Assembly: GCA_946486465.1 (NCBI GenBank)
Contig: CAMLTY010000007.1
Coordinates: forward strand, 1 to 39,682
DNA length: 39,682 nt
Direction: 5' to 3'
Source of the DNA: an uncultured Mycoplasmatota bacterium
GTDB taxonomy: Bacteria; Bacillota_I; Bacilli_A; RF39; UBA660
The number at the start of each line of letters is the position of its first letter. Position 1 is the stretch's first letter. Below are positions 16,357-25,327 of the stretch, in pieces. The position numbers and the translations under genes were made by a program. The notes under the pieces were generated by a model. The model did not search any database. It saw only the letters and a program-made list of their open reading frames with translations, and was not told where the DNA came from.

Positions 16357-17115
16357 TTACTTTCCCTTCTTCTTTTGAATATTATAGTTAATACGTGTAA
16401 CAAACTTATCAGGTAAAAATCTCACTATAAATTTAACAAATTTCATCTTAAACCCAGGAATAATTATAGTCTTACCACTAAACATCTTCTCTACTGCATA
16501 CCTTGCTACATAACTACTACTTAAAGCTTTAACACCAAACTCTACTCCTGCCCTATCATTAAATTTAGTCTTAACAGGCCCTGGACATAAAACCGATATC
16601 TGCACTTTACTCTTACGTCTTCTTAACTCTTCTCTAATCGCTAAACTAAGACGATACACATAACTTTTAGATGCATAATAACTACTCATTAAAGGTCCTG
16701 ACATAAAAGCTGCTGAACTAGAAACATTAAGAATAATGCCCCGATCTTTTTTTATCATATCTTTTAAATAAAACTTACATAACATATCAACCGCTCTAAT
16801 ATTAACATCTAACATATTAAGTTCACTATTAAGGTCAATATCAGAAAACTCTCCAAACACTCCAAACCCTGCATTATTAACAAGTATATCAATATCATCA
16901 TTCTTAGTTAAGACATAAAGCTCTTTAACTTTCTGTAAATTAGACAAATCAACAACAACTATCTTAACTTTAACTTTCCCATTTATAGTAGATTTAACAC
17001 TCTCTAAAGCTTCTTTATCTCTACCAACAAGTATTAAATCATAATCTAATTTAGCAAGATTAAGAGCGATATCACGACCAATACCACTACTTGCCCCTGT
17101 TACCATAGCCTTCAA
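16357..17115 (-). CDS. Short-chain dehydrogenase/reductase
   Basis: 252 aa, classical SDR. Cofactor motif VTGASSGIGRDIA at residues 5-17, LVGRD after beta-2 (NADP(H) preferred), NNAGFGVFG, catalytic Ser in NVSSSAAFM and YxxxK as YYASKSYVY, all intact. The nearest relatives are the YqjQ/DltE-like family of unknown substrate. The C-terminal KFVTRINYNIQKKKGK is basic and may touch the membrane. The start is TTG at 17115 with GGAGGTGG 8 nt upstream. It is first in the operon leading to truA and murI. Confidence 0.9.
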   Translation of the reverse strand: MKAMVTGASSGIGRDIALNLAKLDYDLILVGRDKEALESVKSTINGKVKVKIVVVDLSNLQKVKELYVLTKNDDIDILVNNAGFGVFGEFSDIDLNSELNMLDVNIRAVDMLCKFYLKDMIKKDRGIILNVSSSAAFMSGPLMSSYYASKSYVYRLSLAIREELRRRKSKVQISVLCPGPVKTKFNDRAGVEFGVKALSSSYVARYAVEKMFSGKTIIIPGFKMKFVKFIVRFLPDKFVTRINYNIQKKKGK

Positions 17116-17177
17116 CTAAACCACCTCCGTCTTGTCTAATTACATTTTAACACAGAAAAAAAGATAAAGAAAGAATT

Positions 17178-17207
17178 TTGACTAATCAATAAATATTATG
17201 ATAATAT
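17178..17207 (+). promoter_or_regulatory. Promoter of the coiled-coil protein gene
   Basis: TTGACT, 18 nt, TAATAT (a 17-nt spacing to ATAATA is also possible), 23 nt before the ATG at 17231. Confidence 0.6.
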
Positions 17208-17230
17208 ATAAATAGAAAGAAGGCGTTACA

Positions 17231-17755
17231 ATGACAAGCGACAAATTATATCAAGAATATAATAAAACATTTAATGAAAGAGCCAGCTTAGAAAATAAAA
17301 TAAATGACTTTATTACAAAATGGCAAGAAGGAAATAATACATTAAGTACCAAAGAAGTAGAAAATATAGTTGAAAAGGGATATGAAAGACTAGAAGCTCT
17401 AAAGAAAAGAGAAGAAGAATTACACGAAGCATATCAAAAACAAGAAGAATTAGAAAAAAATATTCAAAGTTCATCTATTAGTGTTGAACATCAACTAAAT
17501 ACAAGACCAACTAAATTAAATATAACTGGTGGGGTACTTTCTTCTGATGCAACTAAATCACATTTAACTGCAGAGCCTAAAACAGAAGAAGAATTACATA
17601 AAGATAAAGAAAATCTTTTAAACAAGTTAAAAGAAAAGGCAATAAAAGGAGAAATATCAAAAGAAACAGCTTCAAAATTAATCGCAGATATTAACACAAT
17701 TTATAGTCCTGATACTTCTTCTTATGAAACAACAACTGAATCAAAGCATAAATAA
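17231..17755 (+). CDS. Cytoplasmic coiled-coil protein of unknown function
   Basis: 174 aa. Residues 1-80 are a long charged coiled coil (NERASLENKIND, RLEALKKREEELHEAYQKQEELEKN). A Ser/Thr-rich linker with SSDATKSHLTAEPKTEEEL follows, then a second short helix (KENLLNKLKEKAIKGEISKETASKLIADI), then a polar end. No signal peptide and no transmembrane segment. The middle segment KAIKGEISKETASKLIADI resembles SHOCT-type helical motifs, but this is weak. AAGGCG serves as ribosome binding site. Monocistronic. Confidence 0.6.
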   Translation: MTSDKLYQEYNKTFNERASLENKINDFITKWQEGNNTLSTKEVENIVEKGYERLEALKKREEELHEAYQKQEELEKNIQSSSISVEHQLNTRPTKLNITGGVLSSDATKSHLTAEPKTEEELHKDKENLLNKLKEKAIKGEISKETASKLIADINTIYSPDTSSYETTTESKHK

Positions 17756-17782
17756 AAATTCACAAGACTGTGAATTTTTATT
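17751..17782. terminator. Bidirectional intrinsic terminator
   Basis: A perfect 14-bp stem (AATAAAAATTCACA with its complement) and a 4-nt loop AGAC, between the coiled-coil gene and the convergent GH31 gene. Confidence 0.93.
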
Positions 17783-17787
17783 ATTTA

Positions 17788-20211
17788 TTACACACTTTCT
17801 ATATATTCCATAAGTTTTAAGAATAATTTCATATGTTCTTTAGATAGTCCCTCTTTCCTAAGTTTACGAATAGCAATTCTTTTTTTCTTAATAGGTAAAT
17901 CAGAAAAGATAATAGCAGCAAGTTTTTCTTTTAAATAAGTACTAATCTGCAAGTCCATTAAGATACTATCAATATCTTCATTAATAAGTCTAACTGCATC
18001 AATTTCAATATCTCTACCCCTACAATTAATAGTTAACTGTCCAATAGTATTAACATTATTAACTTCCACAACAAAGTCATTTTCTTCTACATACATTGAC
18101 TCTATTTTAATTTCTTTGTCATTATAATGAGCAGTTACAGACTCAGCTTTCTTAGTATTTCTAAATCTAAACTTATAATTACGTCTCATAGGGGCAATAC
18201 CACTTTTACCTTCAACTGACCTTATAATTACTGTATAGTTATTCTGCATATAGTTATAATCAATATCTGTCTTTAAGTAATAACCCTCTTTATATAAGGA
18301 TGTAAGCCCATCATCTTCATAAAGAGTATATGTATTAGATACTCCAGGAAATATATGAATTTCCATATCTAAAGGAAGCCCTACGTTATTAACATCACTT
18401 CTATTAGATAAAGGTATAACAGAACCAGCTTTCGCAAAAACAGGATAATCCTCTTCTTTATAGAATGATACATACTTTTTATTACCAGGAAACTTCTTAC
18501 CAGTCTTAAAATCATACCAAACTCCATCTGGTATATAAAAGCGATGTATTGTCCTATTCATTACTGTATCTTTTCTAGTTAAGATAGGACATACAAGAAA
18601 TTCACTCCCTAAAAAGTATTGATATTTATAATTATTATCATCTATTACCCATTTATATTTATAATAAAATGGCTCTATCAACATCTTCGCTTCTTTATAA
18701 TATCTATAACTTTCTGTATACAAATAAGGAATCAATCTATGTCTTAAACGCAAGTAATCATTAGCGATAGTCTCAGTCTTAATATCCCATCTCCAAGGTT
18801 CTCTTTTATAATAATTACCACGTGCTGCATGGAATCTAAGAATAGGACTAAAAGTACCAAGTTCTACATATCTAATATAAAGTTCACTCTCTTCTATACC
18901 ACCATGATTACCCCCCACATCATGAGACCAAAATGATACTCCTATGTTAGCAGCAGCCATCATACTAGAAGATATCTCTTTTAAGCCTTCCCAAGATACC
19001 TCAGTCTCTCCAGCATAAAGAATAGGATACCGATGAGGAGCATAAATACCATTACGGCTTAACATAATATTTCTTTTAGCAGGATTCCTACCTATATCTT
19101 TATAATTAAAATGATTATAGGCAAGCAATTTTAAAGGATTATTATCTCCCTTATAATCATGCCAAAAAAAGTCAACACCTAAAGATTCTAAAGGATGTAA
19201 AAAAAGTTTAAAGTAAACATCAAGTAACTTAGGGTTCAATGGATCAAAAACAATTATCTTATTACCATTAATACCTAAATAAGAACAGGCTTGAGCATAA
19301 TATGTTTCATGAGGATAAATTCCCTCGGTAGGATCAATTTCAAGGCCTAACCTTATATTATGGCCATGTAAAAACTTAGAAATTTCATTAGGATTTGGAA
19401 ATAACTCTTTATTAAAAGTAAAACCAGTATGTAAATCTTTAGCATTACCAATATTCCTATAATGCCAATCTTTATCTAAAAGAAGTACTGCTAAAGGAAC
19501 ATTACGTCTTTCAAAGTTTCCTACTAACTCTTTAACTGATTCTTCATTATAAGTAGTATTACGACTCCACCAATTACCTAAAGCATAACGAGGTATAAGT
19601 TCAGGATTACCAGTAAGATGAAAATAATCTTTCATAGCAAGTTCAAAATCATCTTTATACATAAATACATATATATCAAAACTACCCTTCTCACGATTTT
19701 CAAGAGTCCCATCTGAATTAAATAAAAGACTATTACTATCATCAATACTAGCAAAACCTTCTAAAGAGTAAAGGCCTCTTTTCAAAGCTTTAGGAGTATT
19801 AACATCTTCACTAATCATATTACCACCAAGATTACGAACTTCAGGATGACCATAATACCAATCTCTATCATTTTCTTTACCACCCATAAATAAAGTAATT
19901 TTTAAATTCTTCATAGGATCAACTTTAGTACCAGTAAAAGGAGCTTCTTTTACATAAGTTAATTTAAAATACTTAGTAGTAATCTCTAAAAACTTTGCGT
20001 CTTGTTTAGTCTGATATTCTGGGAAAGTAAAAGAACGATTTAAAGCGAACTGACTTGGAGCATCTACAAAAGCACCACTAGGACTATATTCAAGTCTAAC
20101 AAGTCTCTCACTTAATATAGTAATACGATAATGTTTACCTTTATATATACATTTATCATCACTCTTTGCTTTACTAACATCTATTTCAAATTGTTTGCCT
20201 AGTGGATACAT
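17788..20211 (-). CDS. Glycoside hydrolase family 31 alpha-glycosidase
   Basis: 807 aa without signal peptide, so cytoplasmic. After an N-terminal beta domain the GH31 barrel starts near 205 (IPRYALGNWWSR). The nucleophile region is VDFFWHDYKGD (Asp352). The acid/base region reads YAGETEVSWEGL, where the relatives I know have GDT, so Glu402 stands where Asp is usual. GVSFWSHDVGG follows (Asp431). RFHAARGNYYKREPWRW and the C-terminal beta-sandwich are typical. The 'SHDVGG' type with a Trp-containing nucleophile loop belongs to the bacterial groups that act on alpha-glucosides or related oligosaccharides; the exact sugar is unknown. An extra 60-aa helical tail (LRKEGLSKEHMKLFLKLMEYI) follows the sandwich. 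Start ATG after GGGTGAT. Confidence 0.93.
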   Translation of the reverse strand: MYPLGKQFEIDVSKAKSDDKCIYKGKHYRITILSERLVRLEYSPSGAFVDAPSQFALNRSFTFPEYQTKQDAKFLEITTKYFKLTYVKEAPFTGTKVDPMKNLKITLFMGGKENDRDWYYGHPEVRNLGGNMISEDVNTPKALKRGLYSLEGFASIDDSNSLLFNSDGTLENREKGSFDIYVFMYKDDFELAMKDYFHLTGNPELIPRYALGNWWSRNTTYNEESVKELVGNFERRNVPLAVLLLDKDWHYRNIGNAKDLHTGFTFNKELFPNPNEISKFLHGHNIRLGLEIDPTEGIYPHETYYAQACSYLGINGNKIIVFDPLNPKLLDVYFKLFLHPLESLGVDFFWHDYKGDNNPLKLLAYNHFNYKDIGRNPAKRNIMLSRNGIYAPHRYPILYAGETEVSWEGLKEISSSMMAAANIGVSFWSHDVGGNHGGIEESELYIRYVELGTFSPILRFHAARGNYYKREPWRWDIKTETIANDYLRLRHRLIPYLYTESYRYYKEAKMLIEPFYYKYKWVIDDNNYKYQYFLGSEFLVCPILTRKDTVMNRTIHRFYIPDGVWYDFKTGKKFPGNKKYVSFYKEEDYPVFAKAGSVIPLSNRSDVNNVGLPLDMEIHIFPGVSNTYTLYEDDGLTSLYKEGYYLKTDIDYNYMQNNYTVIIRSVEGKSGIAPMRRNYKFRFRNTKKAESVTAHYNDKEIKIESMYVEENDFVVEVNNVNTIGQLTINCRGRDIEIDAVRLINEDIDSILMDLQISTYLKEKLAAIIFSDLPIKKKRIAIRKLRKEGLSKEHMKLFLKLMEYIESV

Positions 20212-20287
20212 AATATCACCCGTCCTTTTATTCTCTTTAATTTTAACATAAATATAAAAGAATGAAAAGTAAGAACATTAAAAAGAT

Positions 20288-21790
20288 TTAAATAGACAAT
20301 CTATATGGATTTTCACTACTACCATCACCACTTGTTATTTTTATATTACTGTTTAAATAAAGTGTTGGATAAACATATCTACTAGATCGTGCTCCACCAG
20401 CAAAAACATTATCACTATTAACATAATATATATCAATGAAAGTATATAATCTACTTACTATTGTTAACCATACTACATTTTTCTTATATAACCAACTATT
20501 AGGTGCTTCTGTTGTATTACAACTCATTACTGTATTATAACAAGTATCACCAACACCATTTGCAAAAGTATAAGAATAATCACTTATATAAATTAAACCT
20601 ACTTCTCCTAGCCATGATAAAGGTCTATTAGAAGTAACTTGATTACTTCGCTCTTGAATATAATCATCTTCTCCAGTATTACTAGCAGTACTACTATCTT
20701 TACTACCTAAATACCAAACTGCTTTACTAATCATACTCTTCGCTTCATCACTTAAACCACTTTCACTAAAATCACAACTAACAGTGGCATTATCATAGCC
20801 ACTATAACACATTCCACTACCTCTATTATAGTATAAGCTTCCTCCAACCTCTTCATTTTCATATCCACCATTTAACAATTTCATAAGTCTTGCATCAGTC
20901 CAATCATTTTTACCACCAACTCGTTCTGCTCCCGTACTTATATCCTTATTATCCCAAGAATATCTTCCTATAGATTCATTTCTTACTATCTTTATTCTAT
21001 TTTCCGTCTCTCCTTTAGCATTAACTACAGGAAATACACCAATTATTCTCCATACTTCATCGTTAAATATAACATAGTTATTAGGATTGTTTCCTATATA
21101 ACGATAATCAGTTAAAGCTTCTGTTTGATAAGTCTCACTATGATTAAACACATACATTTCCTTCTGTTCTTCTATACTACTACTATTATAATCATTATTA
21201 CTAGGATCATTCGCTTTATCTATCAAAACATCAATTCCTTCAGGTTTATCTTGTGAAACTTCTACTCTTAACTTTCCACTAAATACTTGTCCAGAGTAAT
21301 TTCCATCTACTTCATCTGTTATCCATAGATTTAAACTATATTCATTTGTGCTTTTTCCTTCTATGGTTCCAGAATCTAATATTCTATTAGGGTTACTTCC
21401 TATACTGGTAAGTAAATAAGCTCCACTATCACTACCATTCTTAACTAGATTATACTTTAAATACTTATCATCTATTCTAGTATCAGTGCCACTTATAGTA
21501 TTATCATCTAAATAAATTGTATAATCTACCGCTTTACTACCATTATTTATTAGTTTAAAAGTTGAACCTTCTAAAGATAATCCTTCACTATCACTTATAC
21601 CTACTGCATTATCTAAACTTATCCCTTCACTTGTCTCATCTAGTACTAGTTCTAATTCTCCTACTTTTACTATCTGGTCTGCTCCATTTAACTCTGTAGT
21701 AAAATAAGCATAACTTATTAGTATCGCAAGTATTAATACTATAAATATACTTATGATTATTACTGTCGCTTTCTTATTATTCTTCTCCAT
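20288..21790 (-). CDS. TasA/camelysin-like anchored surface protein with a DUF6273-like C-terminal domain
   Basis: 500 aa from the ATG at 21790 (AGGAG 10 nt upstream; the in-frame GTG at 21820 precedes that site). The N-terminus is a short basic stretch and one transmembrane/signal segment (about 8-30, ending SYAYF). A TasA/CalY-like beta domain follows (VKVGELELVLDET, FKLINNGSKAVDYTIYLDD, SGKLRVEVSQ). The C-terminal half carries the VWRIIGVFPV and YPTLYLNSNIKITSGDGSSENPYRL pattern of DUF6273-like extracellular domains. Cys pairs (GMCYSGYDNATVSCDF, DTCYNTVMSCN) suggest disulphides. Promoter, small ORF and terminator-like hairpin precede it. The anchor domain resembles that of the gene at 37723. 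Confidence 0.75.
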   Translation of the reverse strand: MEKNNKKATVIIISIFIVLILAILISYAYFTTELNGADQIVKVGELELVLDETSEGISLDNAVGISDSEGLSLEGSTFKLINNGSKAVDYTIYLDDNTISGTDTRIDDKYLKYNLVKNGSDSGAYLLTSIGSNPNRILDSGTIEGKSTNEYSLNLWITDEVDGNYSGQVFSGKLRVEVSQDKPEGIDVLIDKANDPSNNDYNSSSIEEQKEMYVFNHSETYQTEALTDYRYIGNNPNNYVIFNDEVWRIIGVFPVVNAKGETENRIKIVRNESIGRYSWDNKDISTGAERVGGKNDWTDARLMKLLNGGYENEEVGGSLYYNRGSGMCYSGYDNATVSCDFSESGLSDEAKSMISKAVWYLGSKDSSTASNTGEDDYIQERSNQVTSNRPLSWLGEVGLIYISDYSYTFANGVGDTCYNTVMSCNTTEAPNSWLYKKNVVWLTIVSRLYTFIDIYYVNSDNVFAGGARSSRYVYPTLYLNSNIKITSGDGSSENPYRLSI

Positions 21791-21824
21791 AAATCTCTTA
21801 CTCCTTCCATTATTACACACAAAA

Positions 21825-21854
21825 AAGAATAGAATAATTCTCTATTCTATTCTT
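21825..21854 (-). terminator. Attenuator-like hairpin ahead of the TasA-like gene
   Basis: A perfect 12-bp stem AAGAATAGAATA/TATTCTATTCTT with a 6-nt loop. On the minus strand a T run follows (21821-21826 as A on plus). It lies between the promoter at 21996-22024 and the gene start, so it should act as a conditional terminator rather than as the end of VanY, whose stop is 175 nt earlier. Confidence 0.75.
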
Positions 21855-21906
21855 CTTACACTATGAAAGAAAGTAACTAAATTACTATTAAATTTACCTT
21901 TTATGC

Positions 21907-21960
21907 TTAAGGATAAAAACTGCCCCCCCAGGTAACATATTGTAAACATAGTTTTCTCAT
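21907..21960 (-). CDS. Putative 17-aa small peptide upstream of the TasA-like gene
   Basis: ATG at 21960 to TAA at 21907 encodes MRKLCLQYVTWGGSFYP, with AGAAGG 10 nt upstream and 36 nt after the candidate -10. Its TGG GGG GGC codons form an uninterrupted run of seven G, remarkable in this AT-rich DNA and prone to slippage that would change the frame. It may be a leader peptide for the downstream hairpin. Coding is not proven. Confidence 0.4.
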   Translation of the reverse strand: MRKLCLQYVTWGGSFYP

Positions 21961-21995
21961 ATTTTTTTTACCTTCTCTCAATTCTTATTATCTAT

Positions 21996-22024
21996 ATATT
22001 AACATATTTTTCATTAGTTAACAA
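21996..22024 (-). promoter_or_regulatory. Promoter of the small ORF and TasA-like gene
   Basis: On the minus strand TTGTTA, 17 nt, TAATAT. The -35 starts 4 nt after the VanY stop codon. Confidence 0.6.
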
Positions 22025-22027
22025 TTA

Positions 22028-23158
22028 CTAATCATCTAAAAACATAACATAATACTCATCATAAGTAATATTATTTTCTTTTATATATTTAGCAATTTTT
22101 TTACCAACATATCTATAATGCCAAGCCTCGCATTTATAACCTGTAATATCTTCTTTACTTCTAGGATATCTTAATATAAATCCATACTTATAAGCATTAT
22201 CCATCATCCAAGTATATTCATCACTTTCCACAAAAGTATTAACAGATTTACTAGCAATATCTAAACTCATCGCTGTTTGATGTTCAGAAAAACCAGGTTT
22301 CGCTACATAATTATCAACATAATTTTGTCCATAAAGCTCTAAATATGTATTAGTAATCTCTTCTTGGTCTTTATAACTTCTATACCCCGAACTAACCATT
22401 AATTCCATTCCATCTTTACTTGCCGCTTCTGCCATATCATAAAAAGCCTTCGCTACATTTCTCTCTATTTCTACATCTTCATCTGTCTTAACATATTCAT
22501 CTTTTATCTTAACCAAATCATCTGGAACATACTCACTACTTAACTGTCTATGCTTATTAACAAGTACATAATCATCAAAATCATCTATAACTAAAGGGTC
22601 TACATAATCTTCTTTATCAAAATCCATATTAACATATAAAACAGTAGTCTCGGCATCATCATTTTCTTTATCTTGATACTCTACATATCTATCTAAATTC
22701 TCAAGTTTTGCAAAATCAATAGATAAAAACTCTTCTATATACTTAACTTTATCTCTTTTCGTAAATTCACTAACCGATTTATCATCACCTTTAGAAATAA
22801 TTAAATTAACTTCATTAACACTATAACCTTTATCTAATAATTTATTAATATTTCTAATTAAATGTTTCTGATTTTCATAATCAACCTTAGCATAATTATC
22901 AAGATTATCTTCTATATAAACATCACTTTCAAAAGCCGCATTCAAAGTCTTATTCTCTCCTATATCCATAATATAAGAATACTTAAACTTAAAGATAATA
23001 CTCTTCGCTGCCTCTTCACTATATCCTAAATTTTTAAGTTCTCCTATTCTATTAAAATAAAATGCTAAAATAATAATTATAACTACAACAACCGCACTAA
23101 TTATTACTAAAGGTTTTCTTGCACTACTTTTTAATTTCAATTTTCTTTTCTTTGTCAT
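22028..23158 (-). CDS. VanY-type D-alanyl-D-alanine carboxypeptidase (peptidase M15B)
   Basis: 376 aa. A basic N-terminus and a signal anchor (about 15-33, PLVIISAVVVVIIIILAFYF) place the enzyme outside. A 170-aa linker domain precedes the M15B catalytic part: VSSGYRSYKDQEE, SEHQTAMSLDI (zinc His and Asp of the SxHxxGxAxD motif; the Gly is Thr here) and CEAWHYRYVG (general base Glu and third zinc ligand His). It trims the terminal D-Ala of peptidoglycan stems. It is divergent from the patatin gene across an inverted repeat. Confident in the class; the linker is not recognised. Confidence 0.9.
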   Translation of the reverse strand: MTKKRKLKLKSSARKPLVIISAVVVVIIIILAFYFNRIGELKNLGYSEEAAKSIIFKFKYSYIMDIGENKTLNAAFESDVYIEDNLDNYAKVDYENQKHLIRNINKLLDKGYSVNEVNLIISKGDDKSVSEFTKRDKVKYIEEFLSIDFAKLENLDRYVEYQDKENDDAETTVLYVNMDFDKEDYVDPLVIDDFDDYVLVNKHRQLSSEYVPDDLVKIKDEYVKTDEDVEIERNVAKAFYDMAEAASKDGMELMVSSGYRSYKDQEEITNTYLELYGQNYVDNYVAKPGFSEHQTAMSLDIASKSVNTFVESDEYTWMMDNAYKYGFILRYPRSKEDITGYKCEAWHYRYVGKKIAKYIKENNITYDEYYVMFLDD

Positions 23159-23184
23159 TAAACCACACTACCTTCTAATAAAAG

Positions 23185-23221
23185 TATAACATAGTTTTTA
23201 AATCTTTTAAACTATGTTATA
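23185..23221. promoter_or_regulatory. Inverted repeat spanning divergent promoters of the VanY-type and patatin genes
   Basis: TATAACATAGTTT (23185-23197) and its exact complement AAACTATGTTATA (23209-23221), separated by 11 nt. Each arm holds a -10-like hexamer: TATACT on minus (23188-23183) and TATAAT on plus (23218-23223). A symmetric operator for both genes is the simplest reading. Confidence 0.6.
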
Positions 23222-23241
23222 ATAAGCTCTTGAAAGGCGTG

Positions 23242-24381
23242 ATGTATTTGAAAACAGCAGTTGTCTTATCTGGTGGAGGTGCTAAAGGAAGTTACCAATT
23301 AGGTGTCTGGAAGGCCTTAAGAGAACTACATATTAAATATGATATTGTAACAGGCACATCTATTGGCGCTTTAAATGGTGTCTTCATGTGTGAAAACTCT
23401 TATTTTAAAGCGAAAAGAATATGGAAAAGAATAAATCTAGAGTATCTTTTTAATAAACTACCTAAATCCAATAAAGAAATAGATATTCTTAAACTATTTG
23501 GCAGTAATTTTATCAAAAATGGTGGTATGGATATTAAAAGAATAGAAACAATTCTAGAAGAGTCTGTTAATAAGAGAAAATTTTATAATAGTAAAATTGA
23601 TTTTGGACTAATTACTTATAATTTTACTACTAGAAAGCCTTTAATCTTAACTAAAGATACTATCCCTGAAGATAAGTTAATTGACTATCTCATGGCTTCC
23701 GCTACTTGTTTTCCTGCTTTTAAAATGAAAGAAATAGATGGAGATAAATATATAGATGGTGGTTATTATGATAACTTACCTATAGAACTTGCTATCGAAC
23801 TAGGTGCAGAATCCCTAATAATTGTTGATTTAAAAGCCCCAGGCTTTAAGAAAAAAGTTAATAAACAAATAGATAGTATTATCATAAAACCCAGAAATAA
23901 CATCTCTTTCTTCTTAAACTTTAATGAAGAAGCAGCTAAAATAAATGCCAAATTAGGTTACAATGACACTCTAAAAGCTTTTAAGAAACTAGATGGTAAT
24001 AAATTTACTTTTAGAAAGAATACTATTAATAAGTATTATATTAATAATAAAGATATTTTATTAGATACTACTGAGAAACAATTCTTATCATCAATAGAAC
24101 AACTTGGAAAAACATTTAAATTAGATGAAAGTAAAATTTACAGTTTTAAGAGCTTTATAAGAGAACTAAGAAAGAAAATAGAAATAGAAGAAACTTTAGA
24201 TAAAAAGACTATAAGAAATATAAAATCTCTAACTAAAAAGATTAACTCTAAAACTTTAATATTATTTTTCTTAAGTCATTTAGAAAATGGTAAGAACCCT
24301 AAAAAACTAAGTAAAGTCTTTTCTAAAGAATATAAACTAGCCAAGTACTTACAAATATTAGGAGTAGAATATGGAAAATAA
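23242..24381 (+). CDS. Patatin-like phospholipase
   Basis: About 379 aa. The oxyanion motif is GGGAKGSY and the nucleophile Ser lies in GTSIGAL (about residue 40 of this start). The catalytic Asp is in DGGYYDNLP (DGG/DGA motif). These define bacterial patatins (RssA/YchK-like), which hydrolyse acyl esters of lipids in the cytoplasm or at the membrane. A helical C-terminal extension of about 150 aa, rich in Lys, is unlike the short bacterial forms. The start is ambiguous: an in-frame TTG at 23230, the ATG at 23242 and a TTG at 23248 all lie around AAAGGCGTGAT; TTG 23248 has the best spacing. First gene of a plus-strand operon. Confidence 0.92.
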   Translation: MYLKTAVVLSGGGAKGSYQLGVWKALRELHIKYDIVTGTSIGALNGVFMCENSYFKAKRIWKRINLEYLFNKLPKSNKEIDILKLFGSNFIKNGGMDIKRIETILEESVNKRKFYNSKIDFGLITYNFTTRKPLILTKDTIPEDKLIDYLMASATCFPAFKMKEIDGDKYIDGGYYDNLPIELAIELGAESLIIVDLKAPGFKKKVNKQIDSIIIKPRNNISFFLNFNEEAAKINAKLGYNDTLKAFKKLDGNKFTFRKNTINKYYINNKDILLDTTEKQFLSSIEQLGKTFKLDESKIYSFKSFIRELRKKIEIEETLDKKTIRNIKSLTKKINSKTLILFFLSHLENGKNPKKLSKVFSKEYKLAKYLQILGVEYGK

Positions 24382-25327
24382 ATTTAAATATACAAGTGAT
24401 AATAAAAGATACCACACCTTAACTTATTATTATAAAGAAAAGTTTAATTCTAAAGTCTGTAAAGTAAGTTTAAATGCTAACTTTACTTGCCCTAATATCG
24501 ATGGAAAAGTCGGGATTGGTGGTTGTATCTATTGTTCTAAATTAGGTAGTGGTGAATATGCAGGAAACCCTAAAGAAGATTTAATAACTCAGTTTGAAAA
24601 AGGAAAAGAAATGATGCAAAGGAAATGGCCTAATGCCAAGTTCATCGCTTACTTTCAAGCGAATACCAATACTTATGCACCTATAGAAAGACTTAAAGAG
24701 TGCTTTGAACCTTTCATAAATAGAGATGATTGTATTGGTCTATCTATCGCTACTAGAAGTGATTCTATCACTGATGAATGTTTAGACTACCTAGAAGATA
24801 TTAGTAAAAGAACTTATCTAATCGTAGAATTAGGATTACAAACTATCCATGAAAAGACAAGTAAACTAATTAATAGATGCTCTAGTCTTGATAACTTTAA
24901 TAAGATGGTCAAAAAATTAAAGATGCGAAATATTAATGTCGTTGTTCATATCATTAATGGCCTCCCCTATGAAACAGAAGATATGATGATTGATACAGTT
25001 AAACATTTAAATGACTTAAATATCGATGGTATAAAAATACATATGCTAGGAGTATTAAAAGACACACCTTTAGAAAAATATTATCAAAAACATAAATTTC
25101 ATATTCTAACCAAAGAAGAATATGTTAATATAGTAGTGAAGCAACTAGAGTATCTTAATCCTAAAATTGTAATACATCGCTTAACAGAAGATCCAAAGCA
25201 AGATGATATAATAGAGCCAACTTGGCTTACTAAAAAGTTTACAATTTTAAATGAAATTGATAAAATAATGAGTACTAGAGATCTCTATCAAGGAGATATG
25301 GTAAAGGAGAAAATGAAAAATGAATAA
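24371..25327 (+). CDS. Radical SAM protein, YtqA/TIGR01212-like
   Basis: 318 aa. The cluster-binding Cys are in CPNIDGKVGIGGCIYC, the longer spacing typical of the TIGR01212 family, followed by the SAM-binding segments AYFQANTNTYAPIERLKE, GLSIATRSDSI, VELGLQTIHEKT and HIINGLPYET. That family is close to Elp3/oxygen-independent coproporphyrinogen oxidases; its function is not settled. The ATG overlaps the patatin gene by 11 nt, with AGGAG 6 nt upstream, so they are co-translated. Confident in the family. Confidence 0.9.
   Translation: MENKFKYTSDNKRYHTLTYYYKEKFNSKVCKVSLNANFTCPNIDGKVGIGGCIYCSKLGSGEYAGNPKEDLITQFEKGKEMMQRKWPNAKFIAYFQANTNTYAPIERLKECFEPFINRDDCIGLSIATRSDSITDECLDYLEDISKRTYLIVELGLQTIHEKTSKLINRCSSLDNFNKMVKKLKMRNINVVVHIINGLPYETEDMMIDTVKHLNDLNIDGIKIHMLGVLKDTPLEKYYQKHKFHILTKEEYVNIVVKQLEYLNPKIVIHRLTEDPKQDDIIEPTWLTKKFTILNEIDKIMSTRDLYQGDMVKEKMKNE

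Noticed and set aside
20288-20420. A second DGR variable region at the end of the TasA-like/DUF6273-like gene.
   Set aside because: The codons there stay AT-rich, without an NNC excess, and the domain end (LNSNIKITSGDGSSENPY) is of a different, non-variable type.
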